From: Shewanella zhangzhouensis
GTDB lineage: Bacteria; Pseudomonadota; Gammaproteobacteria; Enterobacterales; Shewanellaceae
Direction of reading: 5' to 3'
NCBI RefSeq assembly: GCF_019457615.1
Contig: NZ_CP080414.1
Location: 494,501-558,500, forward strand
Length of the DNA: 64,000 nucleotides
Both the position numbers and the translations under genes were made by a program. A model generated the notes under the pieces. That model was not told where the DNA came from and searched no databases. It was given only the letters and a program-made list of their open reading frames with translations. Below are positions 34,683 to 43,705 of this stretch, in pieces; position 1 is the first letter of the stretch, and each line of letters starts with the position of its first letter.

Positions 34683-34713
34683 TTCCGGTAGTGTCTGTTT
34701 GGTCACTACCGGA
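34683..34713 (+). terminator. Perfect hairpin after the lipoprotein gene
   Basis: TTCCGGTAGTG-tctgtttgg-t-CACTACCGGAA, an 11-bp stem between the lipoprotein stop and the response-regulator operon. The T-run is weak on the + strand. Confidence 0.55.
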
Positions 34714-34730
34714 ATACAGAATTTGAATTT

Positions 34731-34748
34731 TGTACGTAATTACATACA
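34731..34748. promoter_or_regulatory. TGTAYG-N6-CATACA operator-like palindrome, site 1
   Basis: TGTACG-TAATTA-CATACA, 33 bp before the response-regulator ATG. One mismatch from perfect. The same motif lies before the subtilase gene (37938-37955). Confidence 0.55.
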
Positions 34749-34780
34749 ATCAAGTCCATAGCTTCAGGAAACAGGCGATC

Positions 34781-35494
34781 ATGGACTTAAATGAATTTAT
34801 CCTGCTGGTGGATGACGATCAGGAACTGACAGAGCTGCTCAGTGACTTTCTGACCAAGAACGGCTTTGAGGTCAGAACCGAATCCAACGGTCTCAACGCG
34901 GCAAGACGCATCATAGAAGAAAGACCAAGACTGGTGGTGCTTGACGTGATGCTGCCAGACATGGATGGCTTGTCTATTTGCCGCAAGGTGCGTTCTCAAT
35001 ACGCTGGGCCCATTCTGATGCTGACCGGCCTTGGGGACGATATTGATGAGGTGGCGGGGCTGGAAACCGGTGCCGATGACTATATCGCCAAGCCTGTTCG
35101 TTCCCGGGTACTCCTTGCCCGCATTCGCAGCTTGCTGCGCCGCTCAGAATTGCAGGATACCCAGCTGCAGGAAGCACCTGCTGCCAGCGAATCGCGGCTT
35201 GTGGTCAATGGGCTTATTCTCGATAAGCTTGAGCGCACGGCGATGCTGCACGGTGGTAATCTGGAATTGACCCTGGCCGAATTCGAGCTGCTGTGGCTCT
35301 TAACCAGGCACGCCGGCCGCATCCTGGACCGTGACGCTATTTGCGACCACTTCAAAGAAATTGGCTACGACAGTACCCCCCGCACCATCGACCTCAGGGT
35401 GTCACACCTGCGCCGCAAAATGGGCGACGACCCCCGTGAACCTGCTCTCATCAAAACCATGCGTGGCCAGGGCTACGTACTGACATTGAATTGA
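34781..35494 (+). CDS. OmpR/RstA-like response regulator
   Basis: 237 residues from ATG 34781 (AGGA upstream), not the longer frame from 34730. The receiver has D12-D13, phosphoacceptor D55 in LVVLDVMLPDMDG, T-containing ILMLTGLG and lysine in DDYIAKPV. The OmpR-type winged helix follows (LTLAEFELLWLLTRHAGRIL, then TIDLRVSHLRRKMGDDP and IKTMRGQGYVL). It shows closest family likeness to RstA. The histidine kinase starts 1 bp after the stop, so translation is coupled. The palindrome upstream suggests autoregulation. Confidence 0.92.
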   Translation: MDLNEFILLVDDDQELTELLSDFLTKNGFEVRTESNGLNAARRIIEERPRLVVLDVMLPDMDGLSICRKVRSQYAGPILMLTGLGDDIDEVAGLETGADDYIAKPVRSRVLLARIRSLLRRSELQDTQLQEAPAASESRLVVNGLILDKLERTAMLHGGNLELTLAEFELLWLLTRHAGRILDRDAICDHFKEIGYDSTPRTIDLRVSHLRRKMGDDPREPALIKTMRGQGYVLTLN

Positions 35495-35495
35495 A

Positions 35496-37769
35496 ATGAC
35501 GCAGCCATCGGCATTACCCCATCCTCAAGGACGCCGTTTGCGGTCGGGTGGGATGCCATGGCTGTCGTCGCTCTCGTCCTGCGTATTGGCGCTGATGTTG
35601 GCAATGATAATGGCCTTGTCCCTCTCTGGCTGTAGGGAAAATCAGGCCAGTGACGCTGACAGAGCCAGCGCTGAGTTAAGCGGTGATGCAAGAGTGCAGG
35701 CGCTGCTCGAACTCGCTGCCGCGTCCCGCAATGACGATCCCCTCAAAACCATCGACTACAGCAGTCAGGCATTAACGCTGCTGAAAGAAAGGCCCGAACC
35801 CGCCTCCGAAGTGATGGCGCTCAGCAACCTAGCCTGGGCCAAGATGTTATTGGGAGACTTTGCCGAGGCCGCAAAATACGGCGAGGCGGCGTTAACGCTG
35901 GCGGAGAATCAGCACCAGCCCGAGATGTTGGTGGTGCCCCTCAATGTAACAGGCCTTATTTACTGGCGTCAGAGCCAGCTGGACAAGGCGCTGACCTATT
36001 ATCAGCGGGCGCTGGAGGTTGCCAAAGGGCTCAATAAGCGCTCGTTTGAGGCGACCACCTACAACAATATGGGGCTTATTTACAGCGACAAGGCGGAGTA
36101 CCAACTGGCGCTGGAGTGTTTTACCCGGGCGCGGGACATACACCAGGGACTGGGGGACGAGCGGCCTTTGGCTACGGCGCTGAACAATATTGCCGGCATT
36201 CATGCCACCCTCGGGGATTATGGAGAGGCGCTGGCCAATCAGCAGGCATCGCTGCGGATCCGCGAAAAGCTGGACGATAAGCCCGGCGTTGCCGAGCTGC
36301 ATCACAACATGGGTATTACCTATGAGCAGATAGGGGATTTGAAGGCGTCCATGCTTCAGTTGCAGCAGGGGCTGAAGGGATTTGAGGCGCTGGGGGATAA
36401 AACCGGCATGGCGCAGGCGCTCACAGCCCTGGGCATGGTCAATCAGAAACTGAAAAATGATGCCGATGCCAGAGCCTCCATGGAGCAGGCTCTCGCCTAC
36501 GGTGAAGAGCTTAACGATGGCAATATCACGGCCACAGCCCTGATGAGCCTGGGTAAGCTTTCGCTGGCCATGGGTGATACTCAGGGCGCAAGGCGCTATC
36601 TGGAGCGCGGGCTGGCCATTGCCGATCGCCTGGGACTGGTGGCCTTGCAGGCTCAGGGGCGCCTGCGACTTGCGGATTATTTTCTGGTGACCAGTGAGGT
36701 GGACGTGGCGCGGGAACGGGCGCTGCAGGCACAGCAATTGGCTCTGACCAGCGGCGATCGCAGCCTGCTGAGGGATACCTATGACATCCTTTCGCAAGTC
36801 TATGAGCGAAAAGGGGATTATCTACAGGCGCTTGCCAGCCACAAAGAATTCAAAAGCATTAATGATGCCCTTTTCAATGCCAGTTCCCAGGAGCGGCTGG
36901 CCTGGCTTCGCAGCTCCTTCGAGGCGGAAAAACGCCAGCGCCAGATAACCGAGCTTGAGAATGAAAAAGCACTGCAGGCGGAGGTGATAAAACAGCAGCG
37001 GGTGGCCCGTAACCTCTGGATTTTGGCGCTGATTGCCGTTGCCGCCATCATGCTGCTGCTCTACGGCCGACACAGTCAGGCCCGGGTCAATCAGGCGCTG
37101 CAGCGCTCCATTCAAATGCAGCGGGACTTGATGCAGGCGGTGGCCCATGAATTCAGGGCACCGTTGGCTAGGGTACAACTGGCCTTCGATATGCTGATGG
37201 AAGCCGATGCCAATGAGCAGCCACAGTTGGAAGACAGGGTGCTGCGCGGGCTGGAAGAACTGGACGAACTAATCCGAGAAATTGTCAAACTTATCAAAGC
37301 AGAAGGCAGCCCGCGACGTGCGCCGAGTGAATCCCTGTCATTGGCGCCCCTGTTGCAAACCCTGGTGGCACGCCAGCATCAGCTGTTCCCAGAGAAGCAT
37401 CTGAAATTGGCGGCTATCGATGAAGACTTAAGGCTCACCGCCAGTAAGAAACATCTGGAGTGGGCCATCAATAATTTACTCTCCAACGCCCTGCGCTACA
37501 GCCGCCAGCAGGTTCAGGTCAGCTGCCAGCGAGAAGCGGAACACATCTGCATCATAGTGGATGACGACGGACCGGGCGTGCCAGCCTCTGAACGGGAACG
37601 TATTTTCGAGCCCTTTGTGCGCCTGGATCCCAGTCGCACCCGGGCCACTGGTGGTATTGGCCTTGGGCTGGCGATTGCCCGTCGGTTGGCTGAAAACGGT
37701 CATGGCCATATCCGGGTGAGCGACAGTCCGTTGGGCGGCGCCCGTTTCGAACTTATCTGGCCCTGCTGA
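35496..37769 (+). CDS. Sensor histidine kinase with periplasmic TPR domain
   Basis: 757 residues. An N-terminal hydrophobic segment (about 24-45) ends in a lipobox-like LSLSGC (C46), so it could be lipidated or a signal anchor. Residues about 65-450 are tandem TPRs (repeats such as TTYNNMGLIYSDKAEYQLAL and TALNNIAGIHATLGDYGEAL). A coiled coil precedes a second membrane helix at about 504-522. HisKA carries the phospho-His H551 in AVAHEFRAPLAR, and HATPase has NNLLSNALRYS, DDDGPGVP and GGIGLGLAIA. It should phosphorylate the adjacent regulator in response to a periplasmic peptide or protein. Confidence 0.9.
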   Translation: MTQPSALPHPQGRRLRSGGMPWLSSLSSCVLALMLAMIMALSLSGCRENQASDADRASAELSGDARVQALLELAAASRNDDPLKTIDYSSQALTLLKERPEPASEVMALSNLAWAKMLLGDFAEAAKYGEAALTLAENQHQPEMLVVPLNVTGLIYWRQSQLDKALTYYQRALEVAKGLNKRSFEATTYNNMGLIYSDKAEYQLALECFTRARDIHQGLGDERPLATALNNIAGIHATLGDYGEALANQQASLRIREKLDDKPGVAELHHNMGITYEQIGDLKASMLQLQQGLKGFEALGDKTGMAQALTALGMVNQKLKNDADARASMEQALAYGEELNDGNITATALMSLGKLSLAMGDTQGARRYLERGLAIADRLGLVALQAQGRLRLADYFLVTSEVDVARERALQAQQLALTSGDRSLLRDTYDILSQVYERKGDYLQALASHKEFKSINDALFNASSQERLAWLRSSFEAEKRQRQITELENEKALQAEVIKQQRVARNLWILALIAVAAIMLLLYGRHSQARVNQALQRSIQMQRDLMQAVAHEFRAPLARVQLAFDMLMEADANEQPQLEDRVLRGLEELDELIREIVKLIKAEGSPRRAPSESLSLAPLLQTLVARQHQLFPEKHLKLAAIDEDLRLTASKKHLEWAINNLLSNALRYSRQQVQVSCQREAEHICIIVDDDGPGVPASERERIFEPFVRLDPSRTRATGGIGLGLAIARRLAENGHGHIRVSDSPLGGARFELIWPC

Positions 37770-37937
37770 CGCATTTGCACGTTCACCCATCCTGCACTTT
37801 CTTTGTATTCGAAAAAATACACTTGTCTCAAACTCCTTCTATTTGCTGATAAAAAGCGTACTCAGACAGGATGCGGCGATCTTTTTTGTCTAAAAAGTGT
37901 CATTTTTGTTTGAATTTTGTTTCTTGTGTGTCTAGAT

Positions 37938-37955
37938 TGTATGTGTTCGCATACA
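37938..37955. promoter_or_regulatory. TGTAYG-N6-CATACA operator-like palindrome, site 2
   Basis: TGTATG-TGTTCG-CATACA, perfect arms, 42 bp before the subtilase ATG. It matches the site before the two-component operon. Confidence 0.6.
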
Positions 37956-37996
37956 TAATCATTATAGCGGACACTCTTAATCACAGGAGACCACAC

Positions 37997-40900
37997 ATGA
38001 GAAAGCTGCACCCACGCCTGAGCCGATTGACTTTGGCCATGCTCTCAACTTCCCTGATGGCTGTTACCGCTCCGGCGCTGGCCGCAAAGAAGGTTGAACC
38101 CAAACAAGACTTCGACAATTCCTCTGTTATCGTTAAATTCAAAGAAACCGCCAAGAAAGCGGACCGCAAGCAGTTGCTTGCTCAGTACGGTGTGTCATTT
38201 AAAGACAAAAATGACGACGGTGTGGATGACCGTTTCCGTAACATCGCCAAAGGACGCCTGGCTGAACTCACTGTGCCCCGGGGGCTGGATCCCCGTCTTA
38301 TGGTGGAGCGTCTCAAGCACAATCCAAACATCGAATACGCCGAACTCAACCACAGATTCTACCCCTCAGTGGTGCCAAACGACCCAGGCTACAGCCAGCT
38401 CTGGGGCATGCCAAAAATCCATGCCGAGCAGGCGTGGGAAATGGAAATGGGCTCACGAGAGGTAGTGGTTGGTGTGATTGACACCGGCTTTGACTACAAC
38501 CATCCAGATCTGCGTGACAACGTTTGGGTCAACCCCAACGAAGTGCCCAACAATGGTATTGACGACGACGGCAACGGCTATATCGATGATATTCATGGTA
38601 TTTCTGCTATCAATGACAACGGTAACCCCCAGGACACTCACTACCATGGCACCCACGTTGCCGGCACCATAGGCGCCACCGGCAACAATGGCACAGGTGT
38701 GGTAGGTGTTAACTGGAATACCGCCATGGTGGGCTGTTCCTTCCTCGGCAGTCAGGGCGGTACCACAGCAGACGGTATCCAGTGTATTGATTACATGGTG
38801 GATTTGAAAAACCGTGGCGTGAACATCCGCGTAACGAACAACTCCTGGGGTGGTGGTGCCTTCAGTCAGGCGCTGGAAGATGCCATCACCGCGGCCAACA
38901 ATGCCGATATCCTGTTTGTGGCCGCGGCCGGTAACGATGCGGTGGACAACGATGTCAACGACAACTGGCCCTCAAACTATGATGTGCCCAACGTGATGGC
39001 CATTGCCTCCACCACCAGTGATGACCAGATGTCCTACTTCTCTCAGTGGGGCCTGAACACTGTGGATATGGGTGCACCCGGCTCGGATGTGTACTCCACC
39101 ATTCCGGGCAATGACTACAACAACCTGAGCGGTACCTCCATGGCGACTCCCCATGTGGCGGGAGCCGCTGCACTGATTTTGGCCGCCGATCCCACTCTGA
39201 CCACCGCCGATGTGAAGAACATCCTGATGTCCTCCGGCGACCCCATTGCCGCGCTGGAAGGAAAGACAGTGACAGGTAAGCGCCTGAATCTGGAAGGTGC
39301 CCTGAACATGGCCGGTGCCGGTGGCCCGGGCTACTACCTGCTGGTGAGCCCTGCCAGCCGCACGGTGAACCAGGACTCCTCTGTCACCTTTGATATCGAT
39401 ATGAATGCCGTGGGCGGTTACAACGGCAACGCCAGCTTCAGCGCCGATGTACCGGCTGGACTGAATGCAGCTGTGACCTTCTCCAGCAGCACTGTGCCTG
39501 CCGACGGTCGCACCACCATGACGGTTGCCACCGATGCCAACACTGCTCTGGGTAATCACATCATCACCATCAACGCCGTTGACGCTGATATCCACAAGAG
39601 CATAGATGTGAGCCTGCTGGTGTACCCCGCAGGTACCTTCAGCACCACTTACAGCAATGACATTCCGGTAGCGATTCCCGATGACAATGTCGCTGGTGTG
39701 AGCAGTGTTATCAATGTGCCCATGAACCTGACCCTGACCGATCTGGTGGTGAATGTGGATATCGCCCACACCTACATTGGCGATCTTACCGTTACCCTCG
39801 CTTCGCCAAGTGGCCGTGCCGTGACCCTGCACAACCGTACTGGCGGCAGCGCAGATAACCTGGTGGCCAGCTACGCGGTGGAAGACTTCGATCTGGAAGA
39901 CGCCTCCGGTGACTGGACCCTGCACGTGGTTGACTCAGGTTTCCGCGATGTGGGCACCCTCAATAGCTGGAGCATGGACGTGACCGGTGGCTCTCAGCCC
40001 GGCACCAACTTGCCACCGACGGTGACCATTGGCGCCAACCTGCAAAATGCCCTGTACCTGCCCGGCGATGTAATTAATTTTGTTGCCGACGCCACCGACT
40101 CTGAAGATGGTGATGTGCGTGCTTCGCTGGTGTGGACCTCCAGCCTCGATGGTCAGATTGGTACCGGTGGCAGCTTCTCCCGCTCAGACCTGAGTCAGGG
40201 TACCCACCAGATCACAGTATCAGCCTCTGACAGCCAAGGGGTGGTGAGCAGCCGTGAGTTCTTTCTGTACGTTGTTAGTGACGGCACCGTTGTTTCCTAT
40301 GAGGACACGAACCGTCAACCGATTGTGGATCTGGGAACAGTAGTGGCCGAGATTGACGTGCCCCTGGGGCTGAAAATCAAGGACATGAGCCTGTTCGTTG
40401 ATATTCAGCACAGCTTCGCCAACGATATGCTCATTCATCTGGTATCGCCCAATGGCACCCGGGTCGAGATTTTCGATCGCAAAGACTCAAGCGAATACTA
40501 TCGTGACCTGGTGAAAACCTTCTATCCGGTTGAGTTCAATGGCGAAATGGCAGCGGGCACCTGGCAGCTCATCATTAAGGATGAGTGGAGCAACAACTCC
40601 GGCTGGCTGAACCGTTGGACACTGAGCTTTACCCATGATGGCGGTTCTACGACCCCAGACAACCAAGCGCCTGTGGTTAACATCCATGCCCCAGTGGGTG
40701 GCAGCAGCGTTATCGAAGGTGACACAGTGACGTTCGTAGGCTCTGCCAACGATGCCGAAGACGGTGATGTGACCAACACCCTGGTATGGACCTCGGATCT
40801 GGACGGTGTGATTGGCTCTGGCGCTTACTTCAGCACCAACAGCCTGAGTGTGGGCCAGCACACTGTCACCGCCAGCGCCGCCGATAGCGAAGCTGCCAAC

Positions 40901-41452
40901 GGTGAAACTATGGTGACCCTGACAGTAGAGCCTGCCCCAGTGAATGAGCTGCCTACCGCCGAGTTCAGCTTCCAGGTCAATCACCTGGATGTGAGCTTTG
41001 TCGATGGCTCTGGTGATGCCGATGGTTCCGTGGTTACCTGGGCATGGGACTTTGGTGATGGCAATACTTCAACGCTTGCCAACCCAAGCCACAGCTATGC
41101 AACAGGTGGCAGCTATCAGGTGACACTGACTGTGACCGACAACAATGGCGCCAGCCACAGCATCAGCAAGCAGGTCACTGTAAAAGCCGCCATCAGTCTT
41201 GATGCAGCCGGCAGCACCGACGGTAACAAGGTGAACATCAGCCTGAGCTGGAGTGGTTCTACTGCCCGCAACGTTGATGTGTATCGTGATGGCCAGCTGA
41301 TCAGCAGCACCCGTGACCGTGGCAGCTTCAGCGACCGCTTCAACAGCAGCGAAGGTAGCTTTGCCTACCAGGTCTGTGAAGCAGGCAGCGATATCTGCTC
41401 CGAAGTCATCACTGTAACCCCAGTGTTGAACACCCGCGGTAAGGGTAAGTAA
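37997..41452 (+). CDS. Secreted subtilisin-like serine protease with P and PKD domains
   Basis: 1151 residues from ATG 37997 (AGGAG upstream), not the longer frame. The signal peptide ends near APALAA. After an N-terminal propeptide-like region (SSVIVKFKETAKKADRKQLL), the S8 domain carries D162 (GVIDTGFDY), H220 (HGTHVAGT) and S381 (GTSMATPHVAG). Two proprotein-convertase P-like domains follow (about 568-665 and 771-880), separated by an Ig-like segment, then another Ig-like region, a PKD domain (WAWDFGDGNTS, about 990-1065) and a C-terminal domain shared with the M4 protease. Likely exported by type II secretion. The two-component system upstream is a likely regulator. Confidence 0.95.
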   Translation: MRKLHPRLSRLTLAMLSTSLMAVTAPALAAKKVEPKQDFDNSSVIVKFKETAKKADRKQLLAQYGVSFKDKNDDGVDDRFRNIAKGRLAELTVPRGLDPRLMVERLKHNPNIEYAELNHRFYPSVVPNDPGYSQLWGMPKIHAEQAWEMEMGSREVVVGVIDTGFDYNHPDLRDNVWVNPNEVPNNGIDDDGNGYIDDIHGISAINDNGNPQDTHYHGTHVAGTIGATGNNGTGVVGVNWNTAMVGCSFLGSQGGTTADGIQCIDYMVDLKNRGVNIRVTNNSWGGGAFSQALEDAITAANNADILFVAAAGNDAVDNDVNDNWPSNYDVPNVMAIASTTSDDQMSYFSQWGLNTVDMGAPGSDVYSTIPGNDYNNLSGTSMATPHVAGAAALILAADPTLTTADVKNILMSSGDPIAALEGKTVTGKRLNLEGALNMAGAGGPGYYLLVSPASRTVNQDSSVTFDIDMNAVGGYNGNASFSADVPAGLNAAVTFSSSTVPADGRTTMTVATDANTALGNHIITINAVDADIHKSIDVSLLVYPAGTFSTTYSNDIPVAIPDDNVAGVSSVINVPMNLTLTDLVVNVDIAHTYIGDLTVTLASPSGRAVTLHNRTGGSADNLVASYAVEDFDLEDASGDWTLHVVDSGFRDVGTLNSWSMDVTGGSQPGTNLPPTVTIGANLQNALYLPGDVINFVADATDSEDGDVRASLVWTSSLDGQIGTGGSFSRSDLSQGTHQITVSASDSQGVVSSREFFLYVVSDGTVVSYEDTNRQPIVDLGTVVAEIDVPLGLKIKDMSLFVDIQHSFANDMLIHLVSPNGTRVEIFDRKDSSEYYRDLVKTFYPVEFNGEMAAGTWQLIIKDEWSNNSGWLNRWTLSFTHDGGSTTPDNQAPVVNIHAPVGGSSVIEGDTVTFVGSANDAEDGDVTNTLVWTSDLDGVIGSGAYFSTNSLSVGQHTVTASAADSEAANGETMVTLTVEPAPVNELPTAEFSFQVNHLDVSFVDGSGDADGSVVTWAWDFGDGNTSTLANPSHSYATGGSYQVTLTVTDNNGASHSISKQVTVKAAISLDAAGSTDGNKVNISLSWSGSTARNVDVYRDGQLISSTRDRGSFSDRFNSSEGSFAYQVCEAGSDICSEVITVTPVLNTRGKGK

Positions 41453-41537
41453 CACTGAGTTCCTTCGCTGCTAAGCCGCTTGCCAGTCAGGTGGCTTAAT
41501 CAGGGAGGACTATCCGATACCTTATCTCAGGTAAATA

Positions 41538-41566
41538 AAAAGGCCGGGAATCATCCCGGCCTTTTC
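41538..41566. terminator. Terminator between subtilase and hslU
   Basis: AAAAAGGCCGGGA-atca-TCCCGGCCTTTT, usable on both strands. Confidence 0.92.
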
Positions 41567-41615
41567 TATGCTCAAGTGCTTTGCCGTATCAAACAAAGCA
41601 TCCCAAGCCGATGGC

Positions 41616-42941
41616 TTACAGAATAAAGCGGCTTAAGTCTTCGTCCTGCACCAGGTTGTCCAGATGCGCATTCACGTAATCAGCATCTATGGTGAACTTG
41701 CTGCCGGACTTGTCGCTGGCTTCGAAGGAGATATCTTCCATCAACCTTTCCATTACTGTGTGAAGACGGCGGGCACCGATGTTTTCGGTGCGCTCGTTCA
41801 CCTGCCAGGCGGCCTGGGCGATACGATCGATGCCTGTCTCGGTAAACTCGATGGTCACGCCTTCGGTGGCCATCAGCGCCACATACTGCTCGGTGAGCGA
41901 GGCGTGTGGCTCGGTGAGAATACGCTTGAAGTCGGAGGCAGTAAGGGCATCCAGCTCTACCCGGATGGGCAGGCGGCCCTGCAGCTCGGGGATAAGATCC
42001 GATGGCTTGGACATCTGGAACGCGCCCGAGGCAATAAACAGGATATGGTCGGTTTTTACCATACCGTGCTTGGTGTTGACTGTGCAGCCTTCAACCAAGG
42101 GCAGCAGGTCGCGCTGCACCCCTTCGCGGGATACATCGGGGCCAGAGGTTTCGCCGCGCTTACAGATCTTGTCGATTTCATCGATAAAGACGATGCCGTT
42201 CTGCTCAACCAGTTCGATGGCCTTTTCTTTCAGATCTTCCTGATTCACCAGCTTGGCGGCTTCCTCATCCACCAGTTGCTTGAGTGCATCTTTGATCTTC
42301 ATCTTTTTGCGCTTGGCAGGTGCCTGACCCATGTTTTGGAACAGGCTCTGCAGCTGGTTGGTCATTTCTTCCATGCCCGGTGGTGACATGATTTCCACGC
42401 CAATATGCGGGCCAGCGATATCGATTTCGATTTCTTTATCGTCCAGCTGACCTTCACGCAGCTTCTTGCGGAAGATTTGACGGCTGGCAGAGTTGTCATC
42501 GCTGCTGTTGTCCCAGTCGTTTTTGGGGCGTGGCAGCAGGGCATCCAGTACCCGCTCCTCGGCGGCCTCTTCGGCGCGGGTACGGCACTTTTTCATTTCC
42601 ACTTCGCGGGTCAGCTTGATGGCGGTGTCGGTCAGATCGCGAATGATCTGCTCCACTTCCTTGCCCACATAACCCACTTCGGTAAACTTGGTGGCTTCCA
42701 CCTTGATAAAGGGCGCGTTGGCAAGCTTGGCCAGGCGGCGGGCGATTTCGGTTTTACCCACGCCGGTGGGGCCAATCATCAGGATATTCTTGGGGGTCAC
42801 TTCGTGACGAAGCGCTGCATCCAGCTGCATGCGGCGCCAGCGGTTACGCAGGGCCACGGCCACGCTGCGTTTGGCTTTCTGCTGGCCAATGATGTGGGCG
42901 TCCAGCTCGTGAACAATCTCGCGGGGAGTCATTTCAGACAT
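41616..42941 (-). CDS. hslU: ATP-dependent protease ATPase subunit HslU
   Basis: 441 residues (E. coli 443). Walker A is GPTGVGKT at 57-64, with the HslU I-domain rich in acidic residues (about 110-240), Walker B VFIDEIDKI, and the sensor-2 ENIGARRLHTVMERLMEDISFEA. The C-terminal DEDLSRFIL tail inserts into HslV. It unfolds substrates and feeds them to HslV in the cytosol, a heat-shock protease. It starts 9 bp after hslV and shares its transcript. Confidence 0.98.
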   Translation of the reverse strand: MSEMTPREIVHELDAHIIGQQKAKRSVAVALRNRWRRMQLDAALRHEVTPKNILMIGPTGVGKTEIARRLAKLANAPFIKVEATKFTEVGYVGKEVEQIIRDLTDTAIKLTREVEMKKCRTRAEEAAEERVLDALLPRPKNDWDNSSDDNSASRQIFRKKLREGQLDDKEIEIDIAGPHIGVEIMSPPGMEEMTNQLQSLFQNMGQAPAKRKKMKIKDALKQLVDEEAAKLVNQEDLKEKAIELVEQNGIVFIDEIDKICKRGETSGPDVSREGVQRDLLPLVEGCTVNTKHGMVKTDHILFIASGAFQMSKPSDLIPELQGRLPIRVELDALTASDFKRILTEPHASLTEQYVALMATEGVTIEFTETGIDRIAQAAWQVNERTENIGARRLHTVMERLMEDISFEASDKSGSKFTIDADYVNAHLDNLVQDEDLSRFIL

Positions 42942-42950
42942 GGTGATTCC

Positions 42951-43475
42951 TCAGTAACTCAGTTCTTCGATGGTCTTGAACTGGTTGGTGAATACGCAAA
43001 TATCGCCGGCGATGGTCAGTGACTTTTCGGCAATCTCGAGGGCGCCAAGGTCGGTGTTTTCCAAAAGTGCAGTGGCGGCAGCCTGGGCGAAATTCCCGCC
43101 TGAGCCAATGGCAATCAAATCGTTTTCGGGCTGCACCACGTCGCCGTTACCGGTAATGATGAGTGAGCTTTCGGCATCGGCCACGGCCAGCAGCGCCTCG
43201 AGTTTTCGCAGCATGCGATCGGTGCGCCAGTCTTTGGCCAGCTCCACCGCAGCGCGCATCAAATGGCCCTGGTGCATTTCCAGCTTGGCTTCAAAGCGCT
43301 CGAACAGGGTGAAAGCATCGGCGGTACCACCGGCAAATCCGGCCAATACCTTGCCGTGGTACAGGCGGCGAACCTTGCGGGCATTGCCTTTCATGACAGT
43401 ATTGCCGAGGGATACCTGGCCATCACCTGCGATAACCACCTGATTATTACGGCGCACGGATACGATAGTAGTCAC
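42951..43475 (-). CDS. hslV: ATP-dependent protease peptidase subunit HslV
   Basis: 174 residues. The N-terminal threonine nucleophile is T2 ([20 protein letters not shown]), exposed after Met removal, with the proteasome-beta signature [13 protein letters not shown] and [12 protein letters not shown]. It forms the peptidase core of HslVU. The promoter is a good sigma-32 match, and a small hairpin lies in its leader. Confidence 0.98.
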
Positions 43476-43495
43476 AATGGATCCTCTTTTAGCGT

Positions 43496-43514
43496 CCGAA
43501 GGATGGGCCTTCGG
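43496..43514 (-). promoter_or_regulatory. Leader hairpin of hslVU mRNA
   Basis: CCGAAGG-atggg-CCTTCGG directly before the hslV ribosome site. E. coli hslVU mRNA has a leader stem-loop affecting its stability, so a similar role is plausible. Confidence 0.5.
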
Positions 43515-43530
43515 GGGACGAATACAGCCT

Positions 43531-43558
43531 ATATGGGGTCGTGCGCCCGCTTTTCAAG
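43531..43558 (-). promoter_or_regulatory. Sigma-32 (heat-shock) promoter of hslVU
   Basis: On the - strand, CTTGAA (43558-43553), 14-bp spacer, CCCCATAT (43538-43531), matching CTTGAAA...CCCCATNT. Confidence 0.85.
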
Positions 43559-43592
43559 TGAGTAAAGAGTTTCAAGTGATGAGGGTCAAAAG

Positions 43593-43614
43593 AAAGGTCG
43601 CCCTGAGGCGACCT
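43593..43614 (-). terminator. Terminator after the ftsN-like gene region
   Basis: AAGGTCGCC-tcag-GGCGACCTT followed by TCTTTT on the - strand, between the ftsN-like gene and hslV. Confidence 0.75.
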
Positions 43615-43705
43615 TAAGTGTTGTGTGCTTATGCTCTGTTTGTCACAGCCAGACATGTCTGACAGGTGTTCATGCCGATGGGGTGCTGAACACTTGAGCT
43701 GATAC

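Noticed and set aside
38972..39925. 317-residue - strand frame inside the subtilase gene
   Set aside because: It is fully antisense to a strong protease gene, rich in His, Gly and Val from reverse-complement codon bias, and has no ribosome site or family match. The same reasoning removes the frames at 20604-21395, 21409-22272, 44450-45436, 52331-53308 and 62481-63470.
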